DNA from: Leguminivora glycinivorella
Lineage: Eukaryota; Arthropoda; Insecta; Lepidoptera; Tortricidae
Reading direction: 5' to 3'
Length of the DNA: 64,000 nt
Assembly (NCBI RefSeq): GCF_023078275.1
Contig: NC_062976.1
Span: 4,340,001 to 4,404,000, forward strand
Part shown: piece after piece, positions 30,951 to 40,160 of the stretch
Layout: each line of letters opens with the position of its first letter
Numbering within the stretch: position 1 is the first letter of the stretch
Translations under genes and position numbers: made by a program
The notes under the pieces: model-generated
What the model was told of the DNA's origin: nothing
What the model saw: only the letters and a program-made list of their open reading frames with translations
Database searches by the model: none

Positions 30951-31389
30951 TAAAAGTCACTATTATGAGAGCGTTAAGAAGCATGGCTGGTGTAAAGTTG
31001 AGTGATAGGATCAGAAATAGCGTGATAAGAGAGAAGTGTGGAGTGGATGTAGATGTGGTGACAAAGATTGAGATGGGTATGTTAAGGTGGTTTGGGCATG
31101 TAGAGAGGATGGATGAGAGGAGATTAACGAAGAAAGTATATGAAAAAGGAGTGGAAGGGTCAGTTGGTAGTGGAAGACCTAGGCGAACTTTTCTTGATCA
31201 AATCGGGGAAATATTGCAAAGAGGCCAGGTCAGAAGTACTCGAAACCGACGAGCGTGTATGAGAAATGTTATGAAAGTGTGTGAAGCGAAAGTGGTTTGT
31301 CAGGATCGTAGTAAATGGAAATCCGTGATCTCTGCCTACCCCTCTGGGAAACAGGCGTGATTGTATGTATGTATGTAAAAGTCACTATT
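30951..31389 (+). mobile_element. 5'-truncated RTE-type LINE insertion with target duplication
   Basis: The element body is 30965-31375. It is flanked by a perfect 14-bp direct repeat TAAAAGTCACTATT (30951-30964 and 31376-31389; the first T may belong to the GTAT tail). The short tetranucleotide 3' tail instead of poly(A) fits RTE elements. Confidence 0.85.
30965..31360 (+). CDS. RTE-type LINE ORF2 C-terminal fragment (131 codons)
   Basis: The frame reads MRALRSMAGVKLSDRIRNSV, EMGMLRWFGHVERMDERRL, GSGRPRRTFLDQIGEIL and DRSKWKSVISAYPSGKQA. This is the conserved carboxyl region downstream of the reverse transcriptase in insect RTE-clade LINEs. Fingers, palm and endonuclease are absent because the insertion is 5'-truncated, so the protein could not act alone. 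It is followed by GGCGTGA and a TGTATGTATGTA tail. The initial ATG is fortuitous. The open frame and intact target duplication argue for a young insertion. Confidence 0.8.
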   Translation: MRALRSMAGVKLSDRIRNSVIREKCGVDVDVVTKIEMGMLRWFGHVERMDERRLTKKVYEKGVEGSVGSGRPRRTFLDQIGEILQRGQVRSTRNRRACMRNVMKVCEAKVVCQDRSKWKSVISAYPSGKQA

Positions 31390-32283
31390 GATATTAAATA
31401 TGAGTATACCAATTCCAACCAACGCATACGAAATATTCTACGCGTGAGGTTCATAGTTATAAAAATAAAACAAAAAGACATTAGCGAGTAAAACATTAGC
31501 AGTAATTTAATTACGCAAATGAGAAATGTCACATCACCGCCATGTTTTTCTTTTTTTTAAACATTTGGCATCGTGCCAAAAAGTGTCGATGATTTGGCTA
31601 CCAGCCAGGAATGAAATTTAAGAAATGAAAACAAATTGCATTTCCAATTAATATTGCATGTATAAATTATTTAAACCTTGTTTATGATGTGAGTGACATA
31701 TCAAAGTGAACGATTGGTATTTTGGAACCAAATTGAAGCAAGGTAAATATAAAACCACATTTTGTTATTTCGCAAGTACGTTTAGAATGCAGGAAAAGCT
31801 AAATATTAGGTAGGTACCTTCTGTACTTGGGTGCGCCAAAGTTCATATAAAATTGTTATATAGATTATTGGTAGTCCGAAAATGTTTCTCATACAATTTT
31901 ACATTATAACGATCATTATTTATAACAATTTTATGTTAATAACTATCGTAACTTCGAATTACTTATGTTCATAATGTCATTCATCATAAATACGTTTTAT
32001 ACTAATGTTTATGTTTATATACTTATTGATCATAACGATTGCGAGTAATATAATTTATAGTTATATTATTGTTAACAGAACAGACATCACATGTGACAGT
32101 CCAGTTAGGTGCGACGACGAGCGTAGCGAGGAGGAGCATGTTAGGTTGACCGTGAGCGAACCAGAAACGAATTTTTAATGTAAATTGTATATGTCACTGT
32201 AAAAGCTTCAAGCGCGCTTCTATAAATGGCACAAGTTTTTCATAGAACTTCCCCAAAACTTTTAAATAATTTTATGATGAATG
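31390..32283. other. Unassigned AT-rich sequence
   Basis: No repeat or gene recognised before the BEL/Pao element. 32100-32150 is GC-richer (GCGACGACGAGCGTAGCGAG). Confidence 0.45.
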
Positions 32284-32288
32284 ATTTT

Positions 32289-32576
32289 TGTTAGCGACGT
32301 GCTCAAACGGTTTATTTTAATTTGTTTTTAGGGTTGTTATTAAGTAATATTACTTTATGGTTGAAATTTGGAGGTAGATATACGTGTGACGCAGCGACAA
32401 GGTTGTAACGGTTTCTTTTCCGACCGCTCGTCAGTCGGCTTGTCTATCCGCGCGCGACACACGTACATACTGCTCTCATTTAAATATCACGTGGTGTCTG
32501 TAACTTTACGGAATAAAACTTTCTTTTCGTGTCCAGTACTGTGTGCTTTCATTGTGGAACACCCTCACCATCAACA
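32289..32576 (+). repeat. 5' LTR of the BEL/Pao element
   Basis: 288 bp from TGTTAGCGACGTG to CCATCAACA, identical by eye to 38369-38656. It contains an AT-rich TATA-like ATTTAAATAT at 32478-32487 and an AATAAA polyadenylation signal at 32512-32517, which together suggest the U3-R layout. Transcription would start between them or just after. Confidence 0.95.
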
Positions 32577-32577
32577 G

Positions 32578-32595
32578 TGGTCACTTCGACCGGAT
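32578..32595 (+). other. Primer-binding site of the BEL/Pao element
   Basis: TGGTCACTTCGACCGGAT begins one base after the LTR. Its complement has the form of a tRNA 3' end (CCA, discriminator, acceptor strand, T stem). From memory it is close to the 3' end of insect tRNA-Tyr, with an offset insertion and deletion, so the primer identity is tentative. Confidence 0.55.
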
Positions 32596-32621
32596 TTATG
32601 TTCCATACTCCGCCTACGAAG

Positions 32622-35600
32622 ATGGTTAATACTCGCAGTACAACGCGCAAGGAACGCGAAAGAAAGGCAGAAGAGGATAGACAGCGTCAGCTGCAAGGAC
32701 CTTCGCAGCCAACTGAAGGAAATACAAACCAGAACAATGACGAAATGAAGATTAACGTCCCCGCGTTCAAACTGTCGGGTAGCAGCGTAAAATCAGAGCG
32801 CCGCCTGGCGCCACGTACGGCCGCTTCGCTAACGGGGCCGAAGTCCAAGTCGTCATCGTCGTCTGTCCTGGCTCGAAGAAAACAGCTGGAACTAGAAGCC
32901 GCTCAAGAAAAAGCGCGTATCCAAATGGCCCTCATCGACAAGAAGCTCGAGGCTGATTTAGCTAACCTAAGAGATGAGGAACAAGAAAACTACAGTCCAC
33001 ATGATGATCTGCACACTGACAAACAGAGTGAAGTGGAGAAGTGGCTAGAACAGAGCCAACGCGAGCTGGAATCCGCCGCGCAGCAAGTCCCCGATCATGG
33101 TACACAGCCGGACCTGCCGTGCCCGCCGCCGGTCGTTGACCCCGGCACCTCTAATGGAGCGATCCATATGCTCGCAAGTGCACTACAAAATCTAACCGCA
33201 AGTACAGCTAAACAAAGTACAGACAAAACCCTGCTAAGCCGATTATGTACTCCCAGAGACCTGCCTAGCTACTCTGGCGACCCTTTGGACTGGCTACAAT
33301 TTAAGCAGGCCTATCAAGAGTCTACAGAAGTGTGCGGATTCAGCCCGAAGGAGAATCTATGGAGACTGAGAAAATGTCTACACGGAACTGCCCGAGAAGC
33401 AGTTTCAGCTTTAATGGTTACTGCCACGTCGCCTGACATTGTGATGAAAACCTTGGAACTGGTGTGTGGAAATCCAGAGAGCATCTTAACTCGCATCATG
33501 CAAGGATTACGGAAACTACCATCTATGTCAAACGAGTACAGTAAAGACATCGTATCCTTCTCAGTCAAAGTTCAGAACTTCATCGCAGCCGTACATGCAG
33601 TCGGCCGCAAAGAATACCTACACGACGTAAACATGGCAAATATAATTTTATCTAAATTACCTACGGTCATTATATCGAAATGGTCTGACTACAGTTTCCC
33701 TATAATAGAAGAAGGCAAGAAACCACGCTTGGAGATACTCGGAGACTTCTTAAACATCGAAGCAATCAAAATAACTACTACAGCGAACATTCACGTCACT
33801 GACCAACGGAATAGTTATCAAAATCACTCTAGAAACAAAAGTGATAATAATAACACAAACCGCCAGCAAACGGTATTACTACAATCGGCGGCGCCCAGTG
33901 ACAACAAGTGTTTATTTTGCCGCGGTGCTAATCACGAGTTAACTAAATGCAAGATGTTTAAAAAGGCGTTAAGGAAGGACCGGTGGCGTCACGTGAAACG
34001 CCACGGAATTTGCTACAAGTGCCTGGTGTCCCGCCACGACCGCGAGACGTGCCCCGCGCCCGCGTGCGACAAGGACGGGTGCGGCGAGGCGCATCATCAA
34101 CTATTACATTATGTGCAAAGTCGCGATAACGATAAAGATGCAACTGTGGAATCTTCACGTACACCGGAAACAGCTGAGTCGGGCCCTACCACGGAAACGG
34201 TATCCTTTATAAACTTAAATACCCAAAAAGTGTTCCTAAAAGTAGTGCCGATAAAAATACGCGGACCTAACGGTGTGTTTACGACAGGTGCATTTTTAGA
34301 TGACGGAAGTAGTATCAGTCTTATCAGTAAATCGTTCGCCGAGCGCGCCGGCCTGCGCGGGCGCACCGAGACTATGCGAGTGAACGGTGCATGGAAAGAT
34401 AGCCAGTTAGAGTGTACTGCTACAGTTATATCTATTGATGTATCTAGTTATAATGGTAACGATGTATTTAATATAGATTTCCGTGCTGTAGATAATTTAG
34501 ACATTCCTAAGCAGGACTTTAGGTCCATTGATTGTAATAAATTTGCCCACTTACAAAAATTAAAGGACGAATGGTCCCCTAATGTAATTTCTAGTGTACC
34601 TGAGGTTTTAATTGGGCAGGATAATTATAATTTAATTAAGCCGTTAGAAATATGTGAGGGTAAGCCCTTTGAGCCGTTCGCTACACGTACTGTCTTAGGT
34701 TGGTCCATACATGGGAAGGTGCGCGGGCCGCACGGCCGAGCGACCCGCCCCGCTCACAACCTGCTGCTGGTGGCGGCGAGCGGCGGCGGCGCGCCCAGCG
34801 CGAGCGCAGCCGACGGCGCGCTCCAAGACCTTCATGAGGAGGTAAGACGTTATTTTTCCATCGACTCCTTAGGTGTGAGTAACAAGCCTCGTCAGAACAG
34901 CGATGATATTCGCGCTTTAGCTCAGCTAGACCGCACGGCGACCTTCGCTGCCGGCAGGTGGCAAGTGGGCCTGCCGTGGCGCGACGAGAATAGCGTGATG
35001 CCTGACAGTTATCCTAACGCTCTAAACAGGTTAAAGGGAGTTGAAAAGAAAATGGCGGCGAACAGTGAGTATGCCCAAAAGTACACGGATCGAGTAAATC
35101 ATTTGTTCCAAAATGATTTTGCACGAGAGGTCATTGACCCACAGTCCACGTCCCCTCACACATGGTATTTGCCACACCATGCTGTGAATAATTTAAACAA
35201 AAAAAAACTTCGTCTTGTTTTTGACTGTGCAGCAAAAAGTAAAGGTTTGTCCTTAAATGATTACCTACTGCAAGGCCCCGACCTACTCGCGTCCCTATTC
35301 GGCATCATGGTACGATTCAGAGAGAATAGGTACGCTGTGGCCGGGGATTTGCGTGACATGTTCCTAAGGGTCAAAATACGACCCGAGGACCAAGACGCAC
35401 TCAGGTTTTTATGGAGGACGGACTCTAAACAGCCAGTCAAAACATATGCTATGACGTCACTAGTGTTCGGCGCTAATTCGTCCCCTTTTATCGCCCAGTA
35501 CGTCAAAAATAGGAATGCACAGCGTTTCGCGTCCACAATGCCTGCTGCAGTTGCCGCCGTCTGCGAGCAACACTACATGGACGATTACTTGGACAGTTTG

Positions 35601-38348
35601 CCAGACGAAGCCGCGGCCATACAAATGGTAAAAGATGTTACTTTTATTCACAAACAGGGCGGGTTCGACATGTGTAACTGGACGAGTAACAGTAAGGCAG
35701 TATTGGACAGCGTGCCAAAAGAAGCCTTAGGCAGTGCAGCCTTAAGGTTCAAATTAGATCGGCAGCCTGAAGGTGAGAGAACGCTTGGTCTTATCTGGTT
35801 CCCCGCTACAGACGAGTTTGGGTTCGATCTGTCGCTCAAACGTATACCTAGCGATATTATTAGCGGTAAACAAGTACCTACCAAAAGGATCATGCTTCGC
35901 GTAATTATGTCGATCTTCGATGTGTTTGGTTTCTTATCACCATTCACAATTCAAGGTAAGATAATGTTACAGTCTTTATGGCAGATATCCATTAATTGGG
36001 ACGAAAATATTCCAAATAATATTTTCGTCAAATGGACCGAGTGGATTAAACTTTTAAGAGAAATGCATCATGTACGTATACCTAGATGTTATTTGAGTCC
36101 TGTAGGCACGAGCGGTTTAGGTATAGGTGTAGGTATAGGTAACCTATCAGCTGGGTCGCCGGTCAGTGCTACGACGCGCGTAGCAGATGACCCCTCTCCC
36201 GCGCGCCCCGCAGTCGCCGCGCAGCCGGCGCCTACTACGCCGCCACCTACCTGTCAGGGCTACGCGGCCAGTGCTACGCCGAGTATGCGGGCACCGACTA
36301 CGAATATGGATTATGGTAATAATTTACAAATGCATATTTTTTGCGATGCGTCCACTAAAGCTATGTGTGCTGTTGCTTACTGGCGCTGGATTTATAATAA
36401 TGAAATATACGTGGCCTTCATAGCAAGTAAGTGCAGAGTCGTACCAGTGAAACCTTTGTTGACTATACCTCGCGCAGAGCTACAGTCAGCTCTTTTAGCA
36501 GCGAGACTTGCGGACAGTCTACAAAAGGATCACAGATTAGCGGTGCAGCGCCGTTATTTCTGGAGCGACTCAACCACATTTCTTTACTGGGTTAAGAATG
36601 ACGCGCGCAATTATAAAACTTTCGTAGCGAACCGGTTGGGGGCTATTGATGAGCTCACGCATAGCAATGAATGGCGGTACGTACCTACCAAAATGAACGT
36701 TGCGGATATCGCAACCCGCGATACTTACGATGACACTCTTTTCCAAAGCGAGTGGTTAAAGGGACCTTCGTTCTTGAGGAGTGACGAGTCATCTTGGCCG
36801 CATAACATCGTCAGCCCCGTAGCTGATGAACCTGAAAGATCAGAAATAATAAATGTAATTAGCGACTTACCTGCTACATACTTACCTGTATTTAATCCGG
36901 AGCGTTTCTCTTCGTGGTTGCGGCTGGTGAAGAGCACATATCATGTGTTAGTATTCGTGCACAATAGTCGTAAGCAAACTTATGAAGACTCTGAGCTTAT
37001 GCGTCGGGCCGAGCTGCTTCTGCTGCGACAGGCCCAGGAAGAATGCTTCGGCGCGGAGCTGGCTGCAATCAGAAAAGGTATGAGTCTCGATAAGAATAGC
37101 CGAATACTTACCTGGTCACCTTACCTGGATGATTGTGGGGTCCTTCGCTGCGGCGGCCGTATTAATGCCGCACAGGGTGTCACTGCCGAGACCAAGTGTC
37201 CGATTATACTGGACGGGCGGCACCATGTGACGCGATTGCTCGTGAAGCATTATCACGTGAGGGCTGCACATGATTATCAGGAGACAGTAGTGAATAATCT
37301 TAGGGAAAAATATGCAATCACGAGGATAAGACCAACGGTTAAACATGTAGCAGCGAGATGCATGTATTGTAAAATTCGCAAGGCGCAACCGCATGTACCT
37401 GTAATGGGTGAGTTACCTCCAGGTCGAATGGCGCATCACCAGAGGCCATTCACGCATTGCGGCCTTGACCTGTTTGGCCCGATGGAGGTGGTGGTCGGCC
37501 GAGGACGCCAAAAGAGGTACGGTGTCATATTTACCTGCCTTACTGTAAGGGCGATCCATTTGGAGATCGTGCATTCTCTCACGACCGACTCCCTTATTAT
37601 GGCGTTACGACGCATGGCGTCGCGTCGAGGATGGCCAGACTGTTTCTACTCGGATAATGGTACTAACCTACGGGGAGCCGATTCCGAGCTGAAACGATCT
37701 GTCCAGGAACTCGATAACAAAGCAGTCAATGACTTTGCATTGACTAATGGTTCAAGTTGGAAGTTTATTCCTCCCGCGAGTCCACATTGGGCTGGAGCGT
37801 GGGAACGCCTCATACGCAGTGTTAAGAGGAGCCTTAGCGTTGTCCTGAAGGAGCGGGCGCCGAAGGACGAGGTCCTCAGCACCTTCATGGCTGAGGTCGA
37901 GAATATCGTCAACAGCCGCCCGCTAACCCACGTCTCCGTGGAACCGGGCAGCGATGGTGCTCTGACACCCAACCACTTCCTTCTCCACTCTTCTTCTAAT
38001 ACCCCCGCTTTAGGTGCCTTCGACGACTCCGATTTGTTTCTTCGGAAGCAGTGGCGAAAGAGCCAACGACTGGCCGACATGTATTGGCAGAGGTGGGTAA
38101 AGGAATACTTGCCGGAGCTACTCCCTAGAAGGAAGTGGAACAGCGAGCAAACTCCACTCAAGGTAGGAGACCTAGTTCTAGTAGTTGACCCAGGAGCACC
38201 ACGCAATGTGTGGCCGAAGGCAGTCGTCCAGCAGGTGTTCCCAGGTAGGGATGGTCGGATCAGACTGGTTGAAGTAAAAACCAAATCCGGTGTCTTCAAA
38301 CGGCCTGCGGCGCGCGTCGCTAGAATCCCTTTGGTTAATGAGTGCTGA
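32622..38348 (+). CDS. BEL/Pao Gag-Pol polyprotein (about 1908 aa)
   Basis: One uninterrupted frame. I choose the ATG at 32622 (MVNTRSTTRKERERK) because the upstream in-frame ATG at 32529 lies inside the LTR. Residue numbers are approximate. Gag has a charged, coiled-coil-like amino part (about 60-150) and two CCHC zinc knuckles (C-x2-C-x4-H-x4-C) starting at 430 and 464, with a further Cys/His cluster after them. The aspartic protease has FLDDGSSISLIS (DDGS at 560-563), matching peptidase A17. Reverse transcriptase has HYMDDYLDS (YMDD at 985-988). RNase H starts with FCDAST (D1242). Integrase has an HH...CC zinc region (H1534 to C1583) and catalytic D1616, D1678, E1728. The last 100 residues form the Pao-type C-terminal domain (WPKAVVQQVFPGRDGRIR). 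Pro/Ala/Gly-rich linkers lie before RT and before RNase H. No stops or frameshifts, so it is probably functional. Confidence 0.95.
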   Translation: MVNTRSTTRKERERKAEEDRQRQLQGPSQPTEGNTNQNNDEMKINVPAFKLSGSSVKSERRLAPRTAASLTGPKSKSSSSSVLARRKQLELEAAQEKARIQMALIDKKLEADLANLRDEEQENYSPHDDLHTDKQSEVEKWLEQSQRELESAAQQVPDHGTQPDLPCPPPVVDPGTSNGAIHMLASALQNLTASTAKQSTDKTLLSRLCTPRDLPSYSGDPLDWLQFKQAYQESTEVCGFSPKENLWRLRKCLHGTAREAVSALMVTATSPDIVMKTLELVCGNPESILTRIMQGLRKLPSMSNEYSKDIVSFSVKVQNFIAAVHAVGRKEYLHDVNMANIILSKLPTVIISKWSDYSFPIIEEGKKPRLEILGDFLNIEAIKITTTANIHVTDQRNSYQNHSRNKSDNNNTNRQQTVLLQSAAPSDNKCLFCRGANHELTKCKMFKKALRKDRWRHVKRHGICYKCLVSRHDRETCPAPACDKDGCGEAHHQLLHYVQSRDNDKDATVESSRTPETAESGPTTETVSFINLNTQKVFLKVVPIKIRGPNGVFTTGAFLDDGSSISLISKSFAERAGLRGRTETMRVNGAWKDSQLECTATVISIDVSSYNGNDVFNIDFRAVDNLDIPKQDFRSIDCNKFAHLQKLKDEWSPNVISSVPEVLIGQDNYNLIKPLEICEGKPFEPFATRTVLGWSIHGKVRGPHGRATRPAHNLLLVAASGGGAPSASAADGALQDLHEEVRRYFSIDSLGVSNKPRQNSDDIRALAQLDRTATFAAGRWQVGLPWRDENSVMPDSYPNALNRLKGVEKKMAANSEYAQKYTDRVNHLFQNDFAREVIDPQSTSPHTWYLPHHAVNNLNKKKLRLVFDCAAKSKGLSLNDYLLQGPDLLASLFGIMVRFRENRYAVAGDLRDMFLRVKIRPEDQDALRFLWRTDSKQPVKTYAMTSLVFGANSSPFIAQYVKNRNAQRFASTMPAAVAAVCEQHYMDDYLDSLPDEAAAIQMVKDVTFIHKQGGFDMCNWTSNSKAVLDSVPKEALGSAALRFKLDRQPEGERTLGLIWFPATDEFGFDLSLKRIPSDIISGKQVPTKRIMLRVIMSIFDVFGFLSPFTIQGKIMLQSLWQISINWDENIPNNIFVKWTEWIKLLREMHHVRIPRCYLSPVGTSGLGIGVGIGNLSAGSPVSATTRVADDPSPARPAVAAQPAPTTPPPTCQGYAASATPSMRAPTTNMDYGNNLQMHIFCDASTKAMCAVAYWRWIYNNEIYVAFIASKCRVVPVKPLLTIPRAELQSALLAARLADSLQKDHRLAVQRRYFWSDSTTFLYWVKNDARNYKTFVANRLGAIDELTHSNEWRYVPTKMNVADIATRDTYDDTLFQSEWLKGPSFLRSDESSWPHNIVSPVADEPERSEIINVISDLPATYLPVFNPERFSSWLRLVKSTYHVLVFVHNSRKQTYEDSELMRRAELLLLRQAQEECFGAELAAIRKGMSLDKNSRILTWSPYLDDCGVLRCGGRINAAQGVTAETKCPIILDGRHHVTRLLVKHYHVRAAHDYQETVVNNLREKYAITRIRPTVKHVAARCMYCKIRKAQPHVPVMGELPPGRMAHHQRPFTHCGLDLFGPMEVVVGRGRQKRYGVIFTCLTVRAIHLEIVHSLTTDSLIMALRRMASRRGWPDCFYSDNGTNLRGADSELKRSVQELDNKAVNDFALTNGSSWKFIPPASPHWAGAWERLIRSVKRSLSVVLKERAPKDEVLSTFMAEVENIVNSRPLTHVSVEPGSDGALTPNHFLLHSSSNTPALGAFDDSDLFLRKQWRKSQRLADMYWQRWVKEYLPELLPRRKWNSEQTPLKVGDLVLVVDPGAPRNVWPKAVVQQVFPGRDGRIRLVEVKTKSGVFKRPAARVARIPLVNEC

Positions 38349-38357
38349 GCCAGCACT

Positions 38358-38368
38358 GGGGTGGGGCG
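38358..38368 (+). other. Polypurine tract of the BEL/Pao element
   Basis: GGGGTGGGGCG lies immediately upstream of the 3' LTR. It is G-rich with single T and C interruptions, a plausible plus-strand primer for reverse transcription. Confidence 0.7.
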
Positions 38369-38656
38369 TGTTAGCGACGTGCTCAAACGGTTTATTTTAA
38401 TTTGTTTTTAGGGTTGTTATTAAGTAATATTACTTTATGGTTGAAATTTGGAGGTAGATATACGTGTGACGCAGCGACAAGGTTGTAACGGTTTCTTTTC
38501 CGACCGCTCGTCAGTCGGCTTGTCTATCCGCGCGCGACACACGTACATACTGCTCTCATTTAAATATCACGTGGTGTCTGTAACTTTACGGAATAAAACT
38601 TTCTTTTCGTGTCCAGTACTGTGTGCTTTCATTGTGGAACACCCTCACCATCAACA
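38369..38656 (+). repeat. 3' LTR of the BEL/Pao element
   Basis: 288 bp, identical to the 5' LTR. Followed by the target duplication ATTTT at 38657-38661. Confidence 0.95.
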
Positions 38657-38973
38657 ATTTTCTTAAACACAAAATTATGAATGTTATTAAATATTTGTAT
38701 AGAATTTATGATTAAAAATTTTCGACTAAATGATTATTATGAACAGATAATGAAACAAAATTATGATAAGTAAAATTATGAGAAATGATCATTCGGAGCA
38801 CAAATCGGTATAAACAATAATTTTATAACAAATAATTTTATATGAGCCAATATGGACCCGATTGAAGCTCTTCGCTATGGAGTGAAACATTTTATTATCC
38901 GCCTAAGTCTTGCACCTAATTTATGCACATATTTGTATTTATAAATCTAATTTTGAACTTTTATTATTTCACT

Positions 38974-39168
38974 ATGGATAAGAATCGCTTCTGGGACTTG
39001 AGACAACAAATGGTCCACTGTTTAGTAGACATTATTAAAGATTTAAGAACAACCGCTAAAATAAGAGTAGGACGACAAATCGATTTTATTCCTCTCAATT
39101 TTAAGTTACAAATCATTAAAATGGCTCGAACATGGACGCAGGACGTGTGTTATAATAAAGTAAAGTAA
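38974..39168 (+). CDS. Unknown small ORF (64 aa)
   Basis: The frame MDKNRFWDLRQQMVHCLVDI continues to MARTWTQDVCYNKVK* with an ordinary-looking amino-acid composition and no low complexity until the end, which runs into an (AAAGT)n repeat. I do not recognise it. It could be a fragment of a transposon gene or chance. The ATG at 38923 is in frame but adds only a hydrophobic stretch from AT-rich DNA. Confidence 0.2.
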   Translation: MDKNRFWDLRQQMVHCLVDIIKDLRTTAKIRVGRQIDFIPLNFKLQIIKMARTWTQDVCYNKVK

Positions 39169-39260
39169 AGTAAAGTAAAATTTATTTCCAAAATAAGTCA
39201 TTTTGTTAGTCACACATTTAGTGGATCACACTAGGCAGAGCCTGTCCCGTGACTCCACGG
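39169..39260 (-). mobile_element. (AAAGT)n repeat and LINE-like tail
   Basis: The pentanucleotide run AAAGTAAAGTAAAGTAAAAT (from 39155) leads into TTTATTTCCAAAATAAGTCA, an arrangement typical of a minus-strand LINE 3' end with its tail. No coding sequence follows. Confidence 0.4.
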
Positions 39261-39515
39261 TTTTTACATTATTTTGAAAGACTATTATTAAGTTTATATA
39301 CATTATGTTATTATTATATTATTATTCAGGAAATCTATTCATAATATAACAGTCAACTTTATCGCAGTTTGCGAACCACACAATTGAATACAAATAGAAG
39401 TTTACCGCCAAGATGGTACGTGTATGAAATTCAATTTAGCAGGTGCTAGGATGCTTTTGGCTTGGTTTCTGAAGAATTTAAGAGATAGAATATAAAGTAA
39501 TGAAATGAAAAAGAA
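39261..39515. other. Unassigned AT-rich sequence
   Basis: Nothing recognised. Confidence 0.4.
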
Positions 39516-39761
39516 AATATTGGGGACACCTTACACAGATCAACTTAGCCCCAAACTAAGCAACCCTTGTACTATGGGTGCTAAGCGACGATATACTTAC
39601 TTAAATAGATAAATAAATACTTATATACATAGAACACATCCATGACTCAGGAACAAATATATGTGCATGCTCATCACACAAATAATGCCCTTACCGGGAT
39701 TCGAACCCAGGGCCACGGCTTAGCGGGCAGGGTCACTACCGACTGAGCCAGACCGGTCGTC
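39516..39761 (-). mobile_element. tRNA-derived SINE (type 1, tail A)
   Basis: Complete copy: AATATTGGGGACACCTTACA to TGAGCCAGACCGGTCGTC. The B-box region is CCGGGATTCGAACCCAGG. Confidence 0.85.
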
Positions 39762-39867
39762 AAAAAAAGCAGAATGTAACTTATATGAACATCATATGCC
39801 TAATGTCAGGTATGTCCTGTGATTAATGTCTTTGTAACTCAATACCTCATTATCATATAAGATTATC

Positions 39868-40160
39868 AAAGACCTATATAACTTCGTATAGACCGATAAA
39901 GTCTAAGAAAAAAACGTACCCCAAAACCATACAGAAAAAGGAACGGTGAGCTAGATGGCGATACACCTTTGGGGTACGCTCAGCTAGATGGCGCTAATAT
40001 TAATAGTTGACATTTTAAAACACTGCTAAGAATATGGGCCAAATTGTCAACACTGAGGTTCAAAAGTTTTAAACCTGTGTCGAGAGATGGCAGTCTATGC
40101 ACTGTGATTACACATTTTACTTTGACAGTAACTCTCTTTAATACTCGATCCTCTTTGGAT
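39868..40160 (+). repeat. 293-bp GCTAGATGGCG repeat, copy 1
   Basis: It starts AAAGACCTATATAACTTCGT and includes AAAAAACGTACCCCAAAACC, GTGAGCTAGATGGCGATACA, TAGATGGCGCTAATATTAAT and GTCGAGAGATGGCAGTCTAT. It ends CGATCCTCTTTGGAT. It is a nearly full-length inverted match to 43371-43663. The family is unknown and non-coding. Confidence 0.8.

Larger units (their letters stand above)
32284..38661 (+). mobile_element. Complete BEL/Pao LTR retrotransposon with target duplication
   Basis: The element body is 32289-38656 (6,368 bp). It has identical 288-bp LTRs bounded by TG...CA, a primer-binding site next to the 5' LTR, one gag-pol frame, and a G-rich tract before the 3' LTR. A 5-bp duplication, ATTTT, flanks it (32284-32288 and 38657-38661), the size expected for BEL/Pao. 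Identical LTRs mean no accumulated substitutions since insertion, so it is recent and may still be able to transpose. There is no env-like frame. It is the only intact autonomous element in the window. Confidence 0.95.

Noticed and set aside
32529..32621. Upstream ATG of the BEL gag-pol frame at 32529
   Set aside because: It lies inside the 5' LTR, near the polyadenylation signal; the ATG at 32622 after the primer-binding site is the more plausible start.
37646..38386. 246-codon minus-strand frame
   Set aside because: It is antisense to the integrase and C-terminal part of the BEL/Pao polyprotein, whose plus frame has clear catalytic motifs.
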